Shown here: in pieces, positions 1-10,498 of the stretch
Position numbering within the stretch: the first letter of the stretch is position 1
How the letters are laid out: each line of letters opens with the position of its first letter
Source: Micromonospora sp. WMMA1947
GTDB taxonomy: Bacteria > Actinomycetota > Actinomycetes > Mycobacteriales > Micromonosporaceae
Reading direction: 5' to 3'
DNA: 64,000 nucleotides
NCBI RefSeq assembly: GCF_027497355.1
Contig: NZ_CP114909.1
Span: 3,305,001 to 3,369,000 of the forward strand
The notes under the pieces: generated by a model
Told to the model about the DNA's origin: nothing
Databases searched by the model: none
The model's input: the letters and a program-made list of their open reading frames with translations, nothing else
Made by a program: the position numbers and the translations under genes

Positions 1-2180
<2,180 letters not shown>

Positions 2181-2251
2181 AGCTGCTACGCGTCCACTGT
2201 GCAACTCTGAACAAACCACCACCCACCAGGGTTGGTTGACATGTTCATAGA

Positions 2252-2368
2252 GTTACGGCGGTCATGGCGGAGGGGAAACGCCCGGTAACATTCCGAACCC
2301 GGAAGCTAAGCCCTCCAGCGCCGATGGTACTGCACTCGGGAGGGTGTGGGAGAGTAGGACACCGCCGG
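2252..2368 (+). rRNA. 5S ribosomal RNA
   Basis: It starts at GTTACGGCGG and ends with the complementary ACCGCC, closing the 5S terminal helix. The inner stretch contains the conserved CCGAACCCGGAAGCTAAG segment. It follows 23S by about 70 bases, the normal order in an rRNA operon, and is followed at once by a strong terminator. Confidence 0.96.
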
Positions 2369-2379
2369 ACAACCTTTCC

Positions 2380-2417
2380 AATTCAGGGCCACCCCCAAAC
2401 GGGGGTGGCCCTGAATT
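2380..2417 (+). terminator. rRNA operon terminator
   Basis: This is a perfect 17-bp stem (AATTCAGGGCCACCCCC and its complement) with a 4-base AAAC loop, 11 bases after the 5S end. The T run after it is short, which is usual in high-GC actinomycetes. It may also serve the convergent gene ending at 2455. Confidence 0.85.
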
Positions 2418-2454
2418 GCGTTTACGGGAAGCCGGCCCGAAGGCCGGCCCTCAA

Positions 2455-3132
2455 TCAGCGGCTCTGAACCGACTCGCGGATCTCGCGGAACAGCGCCGCG
2501 GCGTCGTCGACCCGGCGGCCCGGGAACATGCCCATCACCACGCTGCCGTGGTCGGCCCACCCGCAGACCGCGAAGTCGCCGCCGTCGCCGCTTGTCGTAC
2601 CGCACTTCATGACGCCGCCCAGGCGGCCCGCGTCCACCTCGCGCAGCCCTGCCACCCGGCCGGTCTCGTCGGCCATCAGCCCGAACAGGGTGTCCAGGTC
2701 GCGTTCGGGCTGCCAGAGCAGCGTGGTGCCGCCGAACAGCAGCACCGAGCGCTTGGCGTCCCCGCGGTCGGAGTAGACCGCTCCGTAGCCGCGGTCCAGC
2801 TCGATGTCGGCGGCCAGCCCGTCGCGCAGGTAGTCGGCCGTGCTGCGGGCCCGCTCACTGTCGTCCCGGACCAGCCCGGCCACCTCGGCCGGCTGGCCGA
2901 GCGTGGTGTCCTTCTGCTGGATCACCCGCCAGCCGCTCAGCCCGAGCGCACCGGCCCCGGCCAGGCCGACCGCCAGCAGGGCGGACAGAATGATCTTTCG
3001 GCGCCGGGAGACAGGACGGCGTTCGGGTTCCTGCGCGGGATCGCGGCGGCTCAGCTCGATCGGCTCATCGGTCAGCTCGACCGGATCGGAACCCCCGTCG
3101 ACCGGGCGCTCGGTGAGGTGCGCGTCGGACAT
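2455..3132 (-). CDS. membrane-anchored protein with extracytoplasmic domain, unknown function
   Basis: A 225-residue protein. It has an acidic, low-complexity cytoplasmic head (about 1-45), a basic RRRK stop at about 43-46 and one membrane helix (about 47-66), followed by a domain of about 150 residues presumably outside the cell. The C-terminal domain resembles that of the 654-residue protein at 14523-16487: both show an RxDxxR start, a Y(S)xxxGxxxSVxLFG-like strand, a paired Cys region and an ADHGSxxxGxF motif near the end. The ATG at 3132 was chosen because it begins the coherent frame just upstream of the acidic head and is divergent from valS. I do not recognise a function; the two Cys in the exported domain could form a disulfide. 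Confidence 0.75.
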   Translation of the reverse strand: MSDAHLTERPVDGGSDPVELTDEPIELSRRDPAQEPERRPVSRRRKIILSALLAVGLAGAGALGLSGWRVIQQKDTTLGQPAEVAGLVRDDSERARSTADYLRDGLAADIELDRGYGAVYSDRGDAKRSVLLFGGTTLLWQPERDLDTLFGLMADETGRVAGLREVDAGRLGGVMKCGTTSGDGGDFAVCGWADHGSVVMGMFPGRRVDDAAALFREIRESVQSR

Positions 3133-3201
3133 GACCGCCACCGTACGCGAATCACAGGTGGTGCACGTCGGGTCCCCGAAAGCGCTCCGTAGACTTTCAG
3201 G

Positions 3202-5820
3202 GTGACCGAGAGACTGGATGCCCGACGCCCCGACGCCCCGACCCTCGCCGGCCAGTACCAGCCCGGCGAGGTAGAGCAGCGACGGTACGAGCAGTGGGTA
3301 GCCGGCGGGCACTTCCGGGCGTCGGCGGACAGCGAGAAGCCGCCGTTCACCATCGTCATCCCGCCGCCGAACGTCACCGGCTCGCTGCACATGGGCCACG
3401 CGTTCGAGCACACGCTCATGGACGCGCTCACCCGGCGCAAGAAGATGCAGGGGTACGAGGCGCTCTGGCTGCCGGGCATGGACCACGCCGGCATCGCCAC
3501 CCAGAACCTGGTCGAGCGGCAGCTCGCCGGTGAGGGGCTGTCCCGACACGACCTCGGACGGGAGAAGTTCGTCGAGCGGGTCTGGCAGTGGAAGGCCGAG
3601 TCCGGCGGCGCGATCCTCGGCCAGATGCGGCGGCTCGGCGACGCCGTCGACTGGGACCGCGAGCGCTTCACCATGGACGAGGGCCTGTCCCGGGCCGTGC
3701 AGACCATGTTCAAGAAGCTCTTCGACGACGGGCTCATCTACCGGGCCAACCGGATCATCAACTGGTGCCCGCGCTGCCTCACCGCGCTGTCCGACATCGA
3801 GGTGGAGCACACCGACGACGAGGGCGAGCTCGTCTCGATCCGCTACGGCGACGAGGTCGTGGTGGCGACCACCCGGGCGGAGACCATGCTCGGTGACACC
3901 GCGGTGGCGGTGCACCCGGACGACGAGCGCTACCGGCACCTGATCGGCACCGAGGTGGAGCTGCCGCTCACCGACCGGCGGATTCCGATCGTCGCCGACG
4001 AGCACGTCGACCCGAGCTTCGGCACCGGCATGGTCAAGGTGACCCCGGCGCACGACCCGAACGACTTCGAGATCGGCCAGCGGCACGACCTGCCCTCACT
4101 GACGATCATGGACGAGCGCGGCGTCATCACCGCGCCCGGCCCGTTCGAGGGCCTGGACCGGTACGAGGCCCGCCCGGCCATCGTCGCGGCGCTGCGCGAG
4201 CAGGGCCGGATCGTCGCCGAGAAGCGGCCGTACCTGCACGCCGTGGGGCACTGCTCGCGGTGCAAGACGACCGTCGAGCCGCGGCTGTCGCTGCAGTGGT
4301 TCGTCAACACCGCCCCGCTCGCGAAGGCCGCCGGTGACGCGGTGCGCGACGGCCGGGTGAAGATCGAGCCGGCCGAGCTGGCCAAGCGCTACTTCGCCTG
4401 GGTCGACAACATGCACGACTGGTGCATCTCCCGCCAGCTGTGGTGGGGTCACCGCATCCCCGTCTGGTACGGCCCGGACGGCGAGATCGTCTGCGTCGGG
4501 CCGGACGAGGAGCCGCCGTCCGGCGAGGGCTGGCGGCAGGACGAGGACGTCCTGGACACCTGGTTCTCCAGCGGGCTGTGGCCGTTCTCCACGCTCGGCT
4601 GGCCCGAGCGCACCCCCGACCTGGCGAAGTTCTACCCGACCAGCGTGCTGGTCACCGGCTACGACATCCTGTTCTTCTGGGTCGCCCGGATGATGATGTT
4701 CGGCCTGTACGCGATGGACGGCGTGCAGCCGTTCGACGTGGTGGCGCTGCACGGCATGGTCCGCGACGAGCACGGCAAGAAGATGTCGAAGTCGTTCGGC
4801 AACGTGGTCGACCCGCTGGACTGGATCGACCGGTTCGGCGCCGACGCCACCCGGTTCACGCTGGCCCGGGGCGCCAACCCCGGGCAGGACGTGCCGGTCA
4901 GCGAGGAGTGGTGCCAGGGCTCCCGCAACTTCTGCAACAAGCTCTGGAACGCCACCCGGTTCGCGCTGCTCAACGGCGCGCACACCGACGGCCCGCTGCC
5001 GGACGCCGGCGACCTCTCCACCGTCGACAGGTGGATCCTGTCCCGGCTGGCGCACGTCACCGCCGAGGTCGACGAGCAGTTCGAGGCGTACGAGTTCGCG
5101 AAGGTCTGCGACCTGCTCTACCACTTCGCGTGGGACGACGTCTGCGACTGGTACGTGGAGCTGAGCAAGCCGGTGCTGGCCGAGGGCGGCCCCGCCGCCG
5201 ACGCCACCCGCCGGGTGCTGGGCCACGTGCTGGACCAGCTCCTGCGGCTGCTGCACCCGGTCATCCCGTTCGTCACCGACGAGCTGTGGTCCGCGCTCAG
5301 CGGCGGCGAGACCGTACTGACGGCGTCCTGGCCGGTCGCCGACCGTACCCTGATCGACGACGCCGCGGAGGGCGAAGTCGGCACCCTGCAGCGGGTGGTG
5401 ACCGAGGTCCGGCGGTTCCGGTCGGACCAGGGGCTGCGTCCCACCCAGCGGGTCGCCGCGCGCCTCGACGGCCTGGCCGGCGCGGGCATCGCGGCGCACG
5501 AGCCGCTGGTGCGCTCGCTCGCCCGGCTCGACGCACCCGGTGACGACTTCCAGGCCAGCGCCACGCTGGCCATGCCCGGTGAGGTGAGCGTCGCGCTCGA
5601 CACCCGCGGCTCGATCGACGTGGCCGCCGAGCGGGCCCGGCTCACCAAGGACCGGGCGGCAGCCGAGAAGGAGGCCACCCAGGCGCGGGCGAAGCTGGAC
5701 AACCCGGCGTTCGTCGGCAAGGCGCCCGAGCCGGTGGTGGCGAAGATCCGCGAACGGCTGGCGGTGGCCGAGGCGGACCTGGTCCGGATCGACGCCGCCC
5801 TGGAGGCGCTGCCCTCGTGA
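3202..5820 (+). CDS. valS: valyl-tRNA synthetase
   Basis: Charges tRNA-Val with valine in the cytoplasm. The protein has 872 residues, normal for the family. The class I signature [13 protein letters not shown] ends in the HMGH nucleotide site near residue 63, and KMSKS occurs at about 527-531. The inserted editing domain lies between them, and the C-terminal tail (about 800-872) is the Ala/Arg-rich coiled coil characteristic of ValRS. The start is GTG at 3202, with the divergent gene at 3132 leaving only about 70 bases for the promoter. Its stop overlaps the folC start by 4 bp (GTGA), so the two are translationally coupled. Confidence 0.97.
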   Translation: MTERLDARRPDAPTLAGQYQPGEVEQRRYEQWVAGGHFRASADSEKPPFTIVIPPPNVTGSLHMGHAFEHTLMDALTRRKKMQGYEALWLPGMDHAGIATQNLVERQLAGEGLSRHDLGREKFVERVWQWKAESGGAILGQMRRLGDAVDWDRERFTMDEGLSRAVQTMFKKLFDDGLIYRANRIINWCPRCLTALSDIEVEHTDDEGELVSIRYGDEVVVATTRAETMLGDTAVAVHPDDERYRHLIGTEVELPLTDRRIPIVADEHVDPSFGTGMVKVTPAHDPNDFEIGQRHDLPSLTIMDERGVITAPGPFEGLDRYEARPAIVAALREQGRIVAEKRPYLHAVGHCSRCKTTVEPRLSLQWFVNTAPLAKAAGDAVRDGRVKIEPAELAKRYFAWVDNMHDWCISRQLWWGHRIPVWYGPDGEIVCVGPDEEPPSGEGWRQDEDVLDTWFSSGLWPFSTLGWPERTPDLAKFYPTSVLVTGYDILFFWVARMMMFGLYAMDGVQPFDVVALHGMVRDEHGKKMSKSFGNVVDPLDWIDRFGADATRFTLARGANPGQDVPVSEEWCQGSRNFCNKLWNATRFALLNGAHTDGPLPDAGDLSTVDRWILSRLAHVTAEVDEQFEAYEFAKVCDLLYHFAWDDVCDWYVELSKPVLAEGGPAADATRRVLGHVLDQLLRLLHPVIPFVTDELWSALSGGETVLTASWPVADRTLIDDAAEGEVGTLQRVVTEVRRFRSDQGLRPTQRVAARLDGLAGAGIAAHEPLVRSLARLDAPGDDFQASATLAMPGEVSVALDTRGSIDVAAERARLTKDRAAAEKEATQARAKLDNPAFVGKAPEPVVAKIRERLAVAEADLVRIDAALEALPS

Positions 5821-7160
5821 GCGACCGCACCGACCGCACCGCGTTCGCCGAGGTGGAGGCCGCGCTCAACGCGCGCGGCTTCACCCGGATGCACTTCGAG
5901 CTGGAGAAGATCGAAACCCTGCTCGACCTGCTGGGCAGCCCGCAGCGGGCGTACCCGTCGATCCACCTGACCGGCACCAACGGCAAGACCTCGACGGCCC
6001 GGATGATCGACTCGCTGCTGCGGGCGTTCGGGCTGCACACCGGCCGCTACACCAGCCCGCACCTGGAGACCGTCCGGGAGCGGATCAGCCTGGACGGCGA
6101 GCCGGTGGGCGAGGAGCGGTTCGTGTCCACGTACCGTGAGATCGCGCCGCTGGCCGAGCTGGTCGACCAGCGGTTCGCCGAGCCGCTGACGTACTTCGAC
6201 ATGACCACGGCGCTGGCGTTCGCCACGTTCGCCGACGCCCCCGTCGATGTGGCGGTGGTGGAGGTCGGGCTCGGCGGCGCGGAGGACGCGACGAACGTCA
6301 TCCAGGCCGGCGTCGCCGTGATCACCCCGATCGGCCTGGACCACACCGAGTGGCTCGGCGACACGATCGAGGACATCGCGCTGCACAAGGCGGGCATCAT
6401 CCACCCCGGCGCCACCGTCATCGCGGCGGCGCAGGAGGAGGAGGCGGCCCGTCCGATCCTGGAACGCTGCGCCGAGGTCAACGCCACTGTCGCGCGCGAG
6501 GGCGCCGAGTTCGGCGTACTGCGCCGGGCGGTCGCGGTCGGCGGCCAGGTGCTGACCATCCAAGGCCTGGGCGGAGTGTACGAGGAGATCTTCATCCCGC
6601 TGCACGGCGCGCACCAGGCGCAGAACGCGGCGGTGGCGCTGGCCGCCGTGGAGGCGTTCCTCGGCGCCGGCGCCCGGCGGCAGCTCGACATCGAGGCGGT
6701 CCGCGAGGGCTTCGCCGCGACCAGTTCGCCGGGCCGGCTGGAGCGGGTGCGTAGCGCGCCGACAGTGCTGCTCGACGGCGCGCACAACCCGCACGGGATG
6801 GCCGCCACCGTCGCCGCGGTGCAGGAGGAGTTCGCGTTCAGCAAGCTCGTCGGCGTGCTGGCGGTGCTCGGCGACAAGGACGCGGCGAGCCTGCTCGAAC
6901 TGCTCGAACCGGTGCTCGACTCGATCGTGGTCGCGGAGAACAGCTCGGCCCGGGCGATGCCGGTGGACGAGCTGGCCGAGCTGGCGCGGGAGATCTTCGG
7001 GCCGGAGCGGGTGCAGGTGGCCCGGGAGATGCCCGACGCCATCGAGGCGGCGGTGGCGGAGGCCGAGTCGGACGTACCGGGTGAGCTGTCCGGGGTGGGC
7101 GTGCTGGTCACCGGATCGGTGGTGACAGTGGCCGACGCCCGCCGGCTGCTCAAGCGATGA
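5817..7160 (+). CDS. folC: folylpolyglutamate synthase / dihydrofolate synthase
   Basis: Adds glutamate to (dihydro)folate in cytosolic folate metabolism. The 447-residue protein has the Mur-ligase ATP loop [13 protein letters not shown] (GTNGKT at about 53-58), the central [12 protein letters not shown] region and the C-terminal [10 protein letters not shown] motif. The start is GTG at 5817, inside the valS stop. The stop overlaps the DUF4233 gene by 4 bp, giving the valS-folC-DUF4233 operon common in Actinobacteria. Confidence 0.96.
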   Translation: MSDRTDRTAFAEVEAALNARGFTRMHFELEKIETLLDLLGSPQRAYPSIHLTGTNGKTSTARMIDSLLRAFGLHTGRYTSPHLETVRERISLDGEPVGEERFVSTYREIAPLAELVDQRFAEPLTYFDMTTALAFATFADAPVDVAVVEVGLGGAEDATNVIQAGVAVITPIGLDHTEWLGDTIEDIALHKAGIIHPGATVIAAAQEEEAARPILERCAEVNATVAREGAEFGVLRRAVAVGGQVLTIQGLGGVYEEIFIPLHGAHQAQNAAVALAAVEAFLGAGARRQLDIEAVREGFAATSSPGRLERVRSAPTVLLDGAHNPHGMAATVAAVQEEFAFSKLVGVLAVLGDKDAASLLELLEPVLDSIVVAENSSARAMPVDELAELAREIFGPERVQVAREMPDAIEAAVAEAESDVPGELSGVGVLVTGSVVTVADARRLLKR

Positions 7161-7582
7161 CCGGCCCGCAGCCCCGCCCGACCGGCCCGGAGCCGGCGGG
7201 CGGTTCGGAGCCGGCGGGCGATTCGGAGCCGGCGGGTGGCGTGCGGCGGTCCGGGCTGCGGAACCCGGACAAGGCGGTACGCGGACTCGGCGCCGGCACG
7301 ATGGCGCTGGAGGCACTGGTGCTGCTGCTGGCGATCCAGCCGATCCGGGTGGTCGGCGGTGACCTGAGCGGCGCGGCGATCGGCGCGATCGTCGCGCTGG
7401 CGGTCGCCTGTGTGGTGCTCGCCGGCATGATGCGCCGCCCGTGGGCGTGGCACGCCGGCACCGCGATCCAGGGACTGCTCCTGCTCTCCGGGCTGCTGCA
7501 CTGGTCGCTGTTCGCGCTCGGGGTGATGTTCGCGCTGGTGTGGGCGTTCGCGCTGCACGTGCGGCGGGTCATCCTCGGCTGA
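7157..7582 (+). CDS. DUF4233 family membrane protein
   Basis: A 141-residue protein with a Pro/Glu/Gly-rich N-terminus built of short PAGGSEPAGDSEPAGG-like repeats (about 10-32). Four hydrophobic helices follow (about 45-135). Members of this family sit directly after folC in many actinomycetes; their role is unknown. The ATG at 7157 overlaps the folC stop (ATGA). The gene ends just before a pair of palindromic repeats that separates it from the convergent VOC-domain gene. Confidence 0.85.
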   Translation: MTGPQPRPTGPEPAGGSEPAGDSEPAGGVRRSGLRNPDKAVRGLGAGTMALEALVLLLAIQPIRVVGGDLSGAAIGAIVALAVACVVLAGMMRRPWAWHAGTAIQGLLLLSGLLHWSLFALGVMFALVWAFALHVRRVILG

Positions 7583-7607
7583 GCGTCGTCGCTGCGGGCT
7601 GCGCGGT

Positions 7608-7657
7608 GTTAAGAAGGGCCCCTTCCTCTACCTGAGGCGTTAAGAAGGGGCCCTTCC
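7608..7657. repeat. pair of AAGGGGCCCTT-type palindromic repeats, likely bidirectional terminator
   Basis: Two near-identical 19-bp copies lie in direct orientation at 7608-7626 and 7639-7657 (GTTAAGAAGGGSCCCTTCC types), each with its own palindromic centre. They lie between convergent genes. A related hairpin is at 33309-33354. The bases right after the second copy (TTACACC) form the stop and last codons of the minus-strand gene. Confidence 0.8.
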
Positions 7658-9022
7658 TTACACCTGGGCGAGGGTGCGCCACTGCGTCAGCGCGACGCCG
7701 TGGCCGTCGGGGTCGCGGAAAGCAGCCGCCCACACCTCCAGCTTGGTGCCCCGGTTGACCACGCGCGGGGCGTACGTGAACCGGACGCCGGAGTCGCGCA
7801 GCCGCTCGTACGCGCCCTGGATGTCGTCGACCTCCAGGTTGACGTGCACCAGCCGGCGGCTGATCGGGGCGGCACCGGTCACCCGGCGCAGCACGAGCCG
7901 GGTCGGGCCGGAGGAGAGCACGGCGTTGCCCTCGCCCCGGTCCAGCTCGTCGAAGCCGAGTTCCCGGTAGAAGTCGAGGGACCGGTCCAGGTCGGTGACG
8001 AGCAGCGTGATGCCGACGCCGCTGATCGGGCTGGCCAGCTCGTCCGGTTCGGCCGCGCCGGACGGGCCGAAGATCGCCTCGTCCAGTTCCTCGGCCGTCG
8101 GCGGTACGTCGGAGCGCCGAGGCGCGTCCGACGGGTCGTCCAGCGCCAGGTCGATCGGGTCGGTCCCGGTGTCGGCCGGTCCCGATCCGGCCCGTGCGGT
8201 GTCGGCGGGCCCGGTGTCCGCCGGCCCGGGGTCGACGAGCACGGTCTGGACCGGCACCGTGTCCACCGGCTCCTCGGCCGGCGAGCGGGGCACCGGGGCA
8301 CGGCGGGGGAGCGGGCCGGGGCCGGCCGCCCGGTCGGTCCGTTCGACGAGCTGTCCCTCGAGCACCACCGGGCCGCCGGGGCTCTGGTGCAGCACCACCG
8401 GCTCGCGTTCCTCGGCGCGGGGCGGCACGTCGTCCAGGTACGGGTCCGGCGCGGGCGGGTAGTCGTCGCGGAAGTCGTCCTCCGGCGCGCGCCCGGCCCA
8501 CGGCGGAGCCTCCTGCGCGATCAGCGGCTCGTCCAGCGGGTCCGGCTCGGCGGCGTACTCGGGCGGCAGGTCGGCGACCGCGGCGGCGCTCTCGGCGTGC
8601 GTGGGCACCTCGTCCCAGAGCACGCGTACGTGCCGCTGGTCGTCCAGCGCCACCCGGACCGGCAGCGCCTGGCCCAGCGAGGGCCACTTGGCGACCGGCA
8701 CCCGAGGCTCGATGATCTTCTTGGAGCGGGGCGGCAGCCCCGGCGCGTCAATGACCAGTTGCAGCTCGCACCGGCCGAACGCGTACTGGGTGGGTGGTTC
8801 GGAGGCGCTGTGCACGTGCCCCAGGCCGATCACCCAGGTGCGGCCGCCGCCGCGTACCGTGGCCAGGGCGATCGCCAGCACCAGCAGCGCCACGCCGAGG
8901 GCCACGATGGCCCAGCTGGTCATACCGAGCCCGAACACGGTCACGAAGGTGGCGACGGTGCCGAGCACCGCCCCGATCAGTTTGCGTACCGGCGCGATCG
9001 TGCGGTTCCCGCCATTCGCCAC
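7658..9022 (-). CDS. membrane protein with C-terminal VOC (glyoxalase/bleomycin-resistance) domain
   Basis: A 454-residue fusion. Residues 1-60 contain two hydrophobic helices. A small beta-rich region with VIGLGHVHSASEP follows, then a long acidic Pro/Asp-rich linker (about 165-325), and then a VOC domain (about 330-450) with GVGITLLVTDLDRSLDFYRELGF at its start and FRDPDGHGVALTQW at its end. VOC domains bind or transform small metabolites or antibiotics, but the substrate cannot be read from sequence. The reading frame is continuous across both halves, so this is a true fusion. The final codons and TAA lie inside the palindromic repeat at 7608-7660. Confidence 0.8.
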   Translation of the reverse strand: MANGGNRTIAPVRKLIGAVLGTVATFVTVFGLGMTSWAIVALGVALLVLAIALATVRGGGRTWVIGLGHVHSASEPPTQYAFGRCELQLVIDAPGLPPRSKKIIEPRVPVAKWPSLGQALPVRVALDDQRHVRVLWDEVPTHAESAAAVADLPPEYAAEPDPLDEPLIAQEAPPWAGRAPEDDFRDDYPPAPDPYLDDVPPRAEEREPVVLHQSPGGPVVLEGQLVERTDRAAGPGPLPRRAPVPRSPAEEPVDTVPVQTVLVDPGPADTGPADTARAGSGPADTGTDPIDLALDDPSDAPRRSDVPPTAEELDEAIFGPSGAAEPDELASPISGVGITLLVTDLDRSLDFYRELGFDELDRGEGNAVLSSGPTRLVLRRVTGAAPISRRLVHVNLEVDDIQGAYERLRDSGVRFTYAPRVVNRGTKLEVWAAAFRDPDGHGVALTQWRTLAQV

Positions 9023-9167
9023 AGTGGACCTCCCAGGGGTTCCAGGGCCAGGCTAGGCCGCCGCGGCGGGCCAGGGAAGACGCAGCCGCCGCACCGGCGC
9101 CGGGACCGGGTCGCTACGCTGACCGTACCCAGCCGAACCCCGTTTGAGTGCGCAGGAGGAACCCAGC

Positions 9168-9593
9168 GTGTCCAGCAGCAGCCCGGACGAGCGGACGCTC
9201 GTACTGATCAAGCCCGACGCGGTGCGCCGCGGTCTGGTGGGCGAGATCCTGTCCCGTTTCGAGCGCAAGGGCCTGCGGATCGACGCGATGGTGAGCCGGA
9301 CCATGGACGGCGACTTCGCCGACCAGCACTACGCCGAGCACGTCGAGAAGCCGTTCTACCCGCCGCTGAAGACGTTCATGACCAGTGGCCCGCTGGTGGC
9401 GCTGGTGCTCTCCGGCGACCAGGTGATCGAGGTGGTGCGCGCGATGATCGGCAGCACCGACGGCCGCAAGGCCGCCGCCGGCACCATCCGCGGTGACCTG
9501 TCGCTGTCGAACCGGGAGAACCTGGTGCACGCCTCCGACTCGGCGGACAGCGCCAAGCGCGAGATCGCGCTCTGGTTCCCCGAGCTGGCCTGA
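9168..9593 (+). CDS. ndk: nucleoside diphosphate kinase
   Basis: Transfers the terminal phosphate among nucleoside triphosphates and diphosphates. The 141-residue protein has the N-terminal ERTLVLIKPDAV and the pattern GTIRGDLSLS...ENLVHASDSADSA, which contains the catalytic His. The GTG at 9168 is preceded by a strong AGGAGGA site at 9154, which decides the start over the upstream in-frame codon. A strong hairpin follows the stop. Confidence 0.96.
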   Translation: MSSSSPDERTLVLIKPDAVRRGLVGEILSRFERKGLRIDAMVSRTMDGDFADQHYAEHVEKPFYPPLKTFMTSGPLVALVLSGDQVIEVVRAMIGSTDGRKAAAGTIRGDLSLSNRENLVHASDSADSAKREIALWFPELA

Positions 9594-9603
9594 CCGATAC
9601 GCC

Positions 9604-9642
9604 GACGGCCCCGGCCCGCGCCTTCGCGGGACCGGGGCCGTC
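9604..9642. terminator. bidirectional terminator between ndk and AhpD-like gene
   Basis: GACGGCCCCGG at 9604-9614 pairs with CCGGGGCCGTC at 9632-9642, and an inner CCCGCG/CGCGGG pairing extends the stem. It lies between the convergent stops at 9593 and 9655. Confidence 0.8.
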
Positions 9643-9654
9643 GTGTGTCGGCTG

Positions 9655-10095
9655 TCAGACCGACGCCGGCGGCTGCGTCTGAGAGGTCACCGCGACCCGG
9701 TTCCACACGTTGATGGTGGCGATCGCCACCACCAGGTCGGCCAGTTCCTTCTCCGACCACACCTTCGCCGCGGCGTCCCAGACGTCGTCCGGCACGCCGT
9801 GCTCGCCGAGCCGGGTCACCGCGTCGGTGAGGGCCAGCGCGGCCCGCTCCCGCTCGTCGAAGAACGGCGCCTCCCGCCACGCCGCGACCGCGAACAGCCG
9901 GCGGCTGTCCTCCCCGGCCCCCAGCGCCTCCCGGCTGTGCATGTCCACGCAGAACGCGCAGCCGTTGAGCATCGACGCCCGCAGCTTCACCAGCTCCAGC
10001 ACGGTGTGGTCCACGTTCGTCCGGACGTACTTCTCCAGGCCCAGCACGGCCTGGTACGCCTCGGGTGCCACCGCTGCCATGTCCATCCGGCTCAT
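9655..10095 (-). CDS. AhpD-like carboxymuconolactone decarboxylase family protein
   Basis: A 146-residue all-helical protein with the alkylhydroperoxidase-type CxxC-x3-H core CAFCVDMHSREAL at about residues 47-59. This family reduces peroxides, or serves as a partner in redox relay, through the two Cys. A good GGAGG site precedes the ATG at 10095. It is a single gene, divergent from the ileS T-box leader. The specific partner is unknown. Confidence 0.88.
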   Translation of the reverse strand: MSRMDMAAVAPEAYQAVLGLEKYVRTNVDHTVLELVKLRASMLNGCAFCVDMHSREALGAGEDSRRLFAVAAWREAPFFDERERAALALTDAVTRLGEHGVPDDVWDAAAKVWSEKELADLVVAIATINVWNRVAVTSQTQPPASV

Positions 10096-10251
10096 CGCCG
10101 CCTCCTTGAGGTTCGGGTACGCGGACAGGACGGGACACGGCGGGTGCGGTGTGACGGCACGGCGGTGTGACGGTGGTCATGACCGGGTCAACCTCATGAT
10201 CGCCGGGGCGGGGCGGGCGATACTCGGCGGCGCGGCGGGCGGGGGGTCGAG

Positions 10252-10498
10252 TACGCTTGAGCGCACAGGCGACGACCCGGCCATCACCGGTGAGCCTCCG
10301 GAAGAACGGCCGGGTCACCGGCTCAGTAGAACCGGACGGGACGGCCCGTCACAGCCGGCCAACGAGCGGGCGGTCGCACCTCGACCGCCAAGCGGGGTGG
10401 TACCGCGGGCCACGCCCGGGCGCCGGTCACGGCGTACCGGATTCGGCTCGTCCTCGCAGACCACAGACGAGTGAGCTGCTGAGGGAGAGCGACAGGCG
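10252..10498 (+). promoter_or_regulatory. ileS promoter and T-box riboswitch leader
   Basis: A plausible -10 (TACGCT) lies at 10252-10257. The leader then shows the short stem I of actinobacterial ileS T-boxes: CCGGCCATCACCGG with the AUC isoleucine specifier at 10283-10285, followed by GAGCCTCCGGAAGAACGG. The invariant T-box GGGGTGGTACCGCGG is at 10394-10408. A hairpin made by CTCGTC and GACGAG (about 10448-10472) and the ribosome-binding site GAGGGAGAG (about 10481-10489) follow. The family is known to bind uncharged tRNA-Ile. Control at translation initiation is inferred from the position of the expression platform over the ribosome site. Confidence 0.93.
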
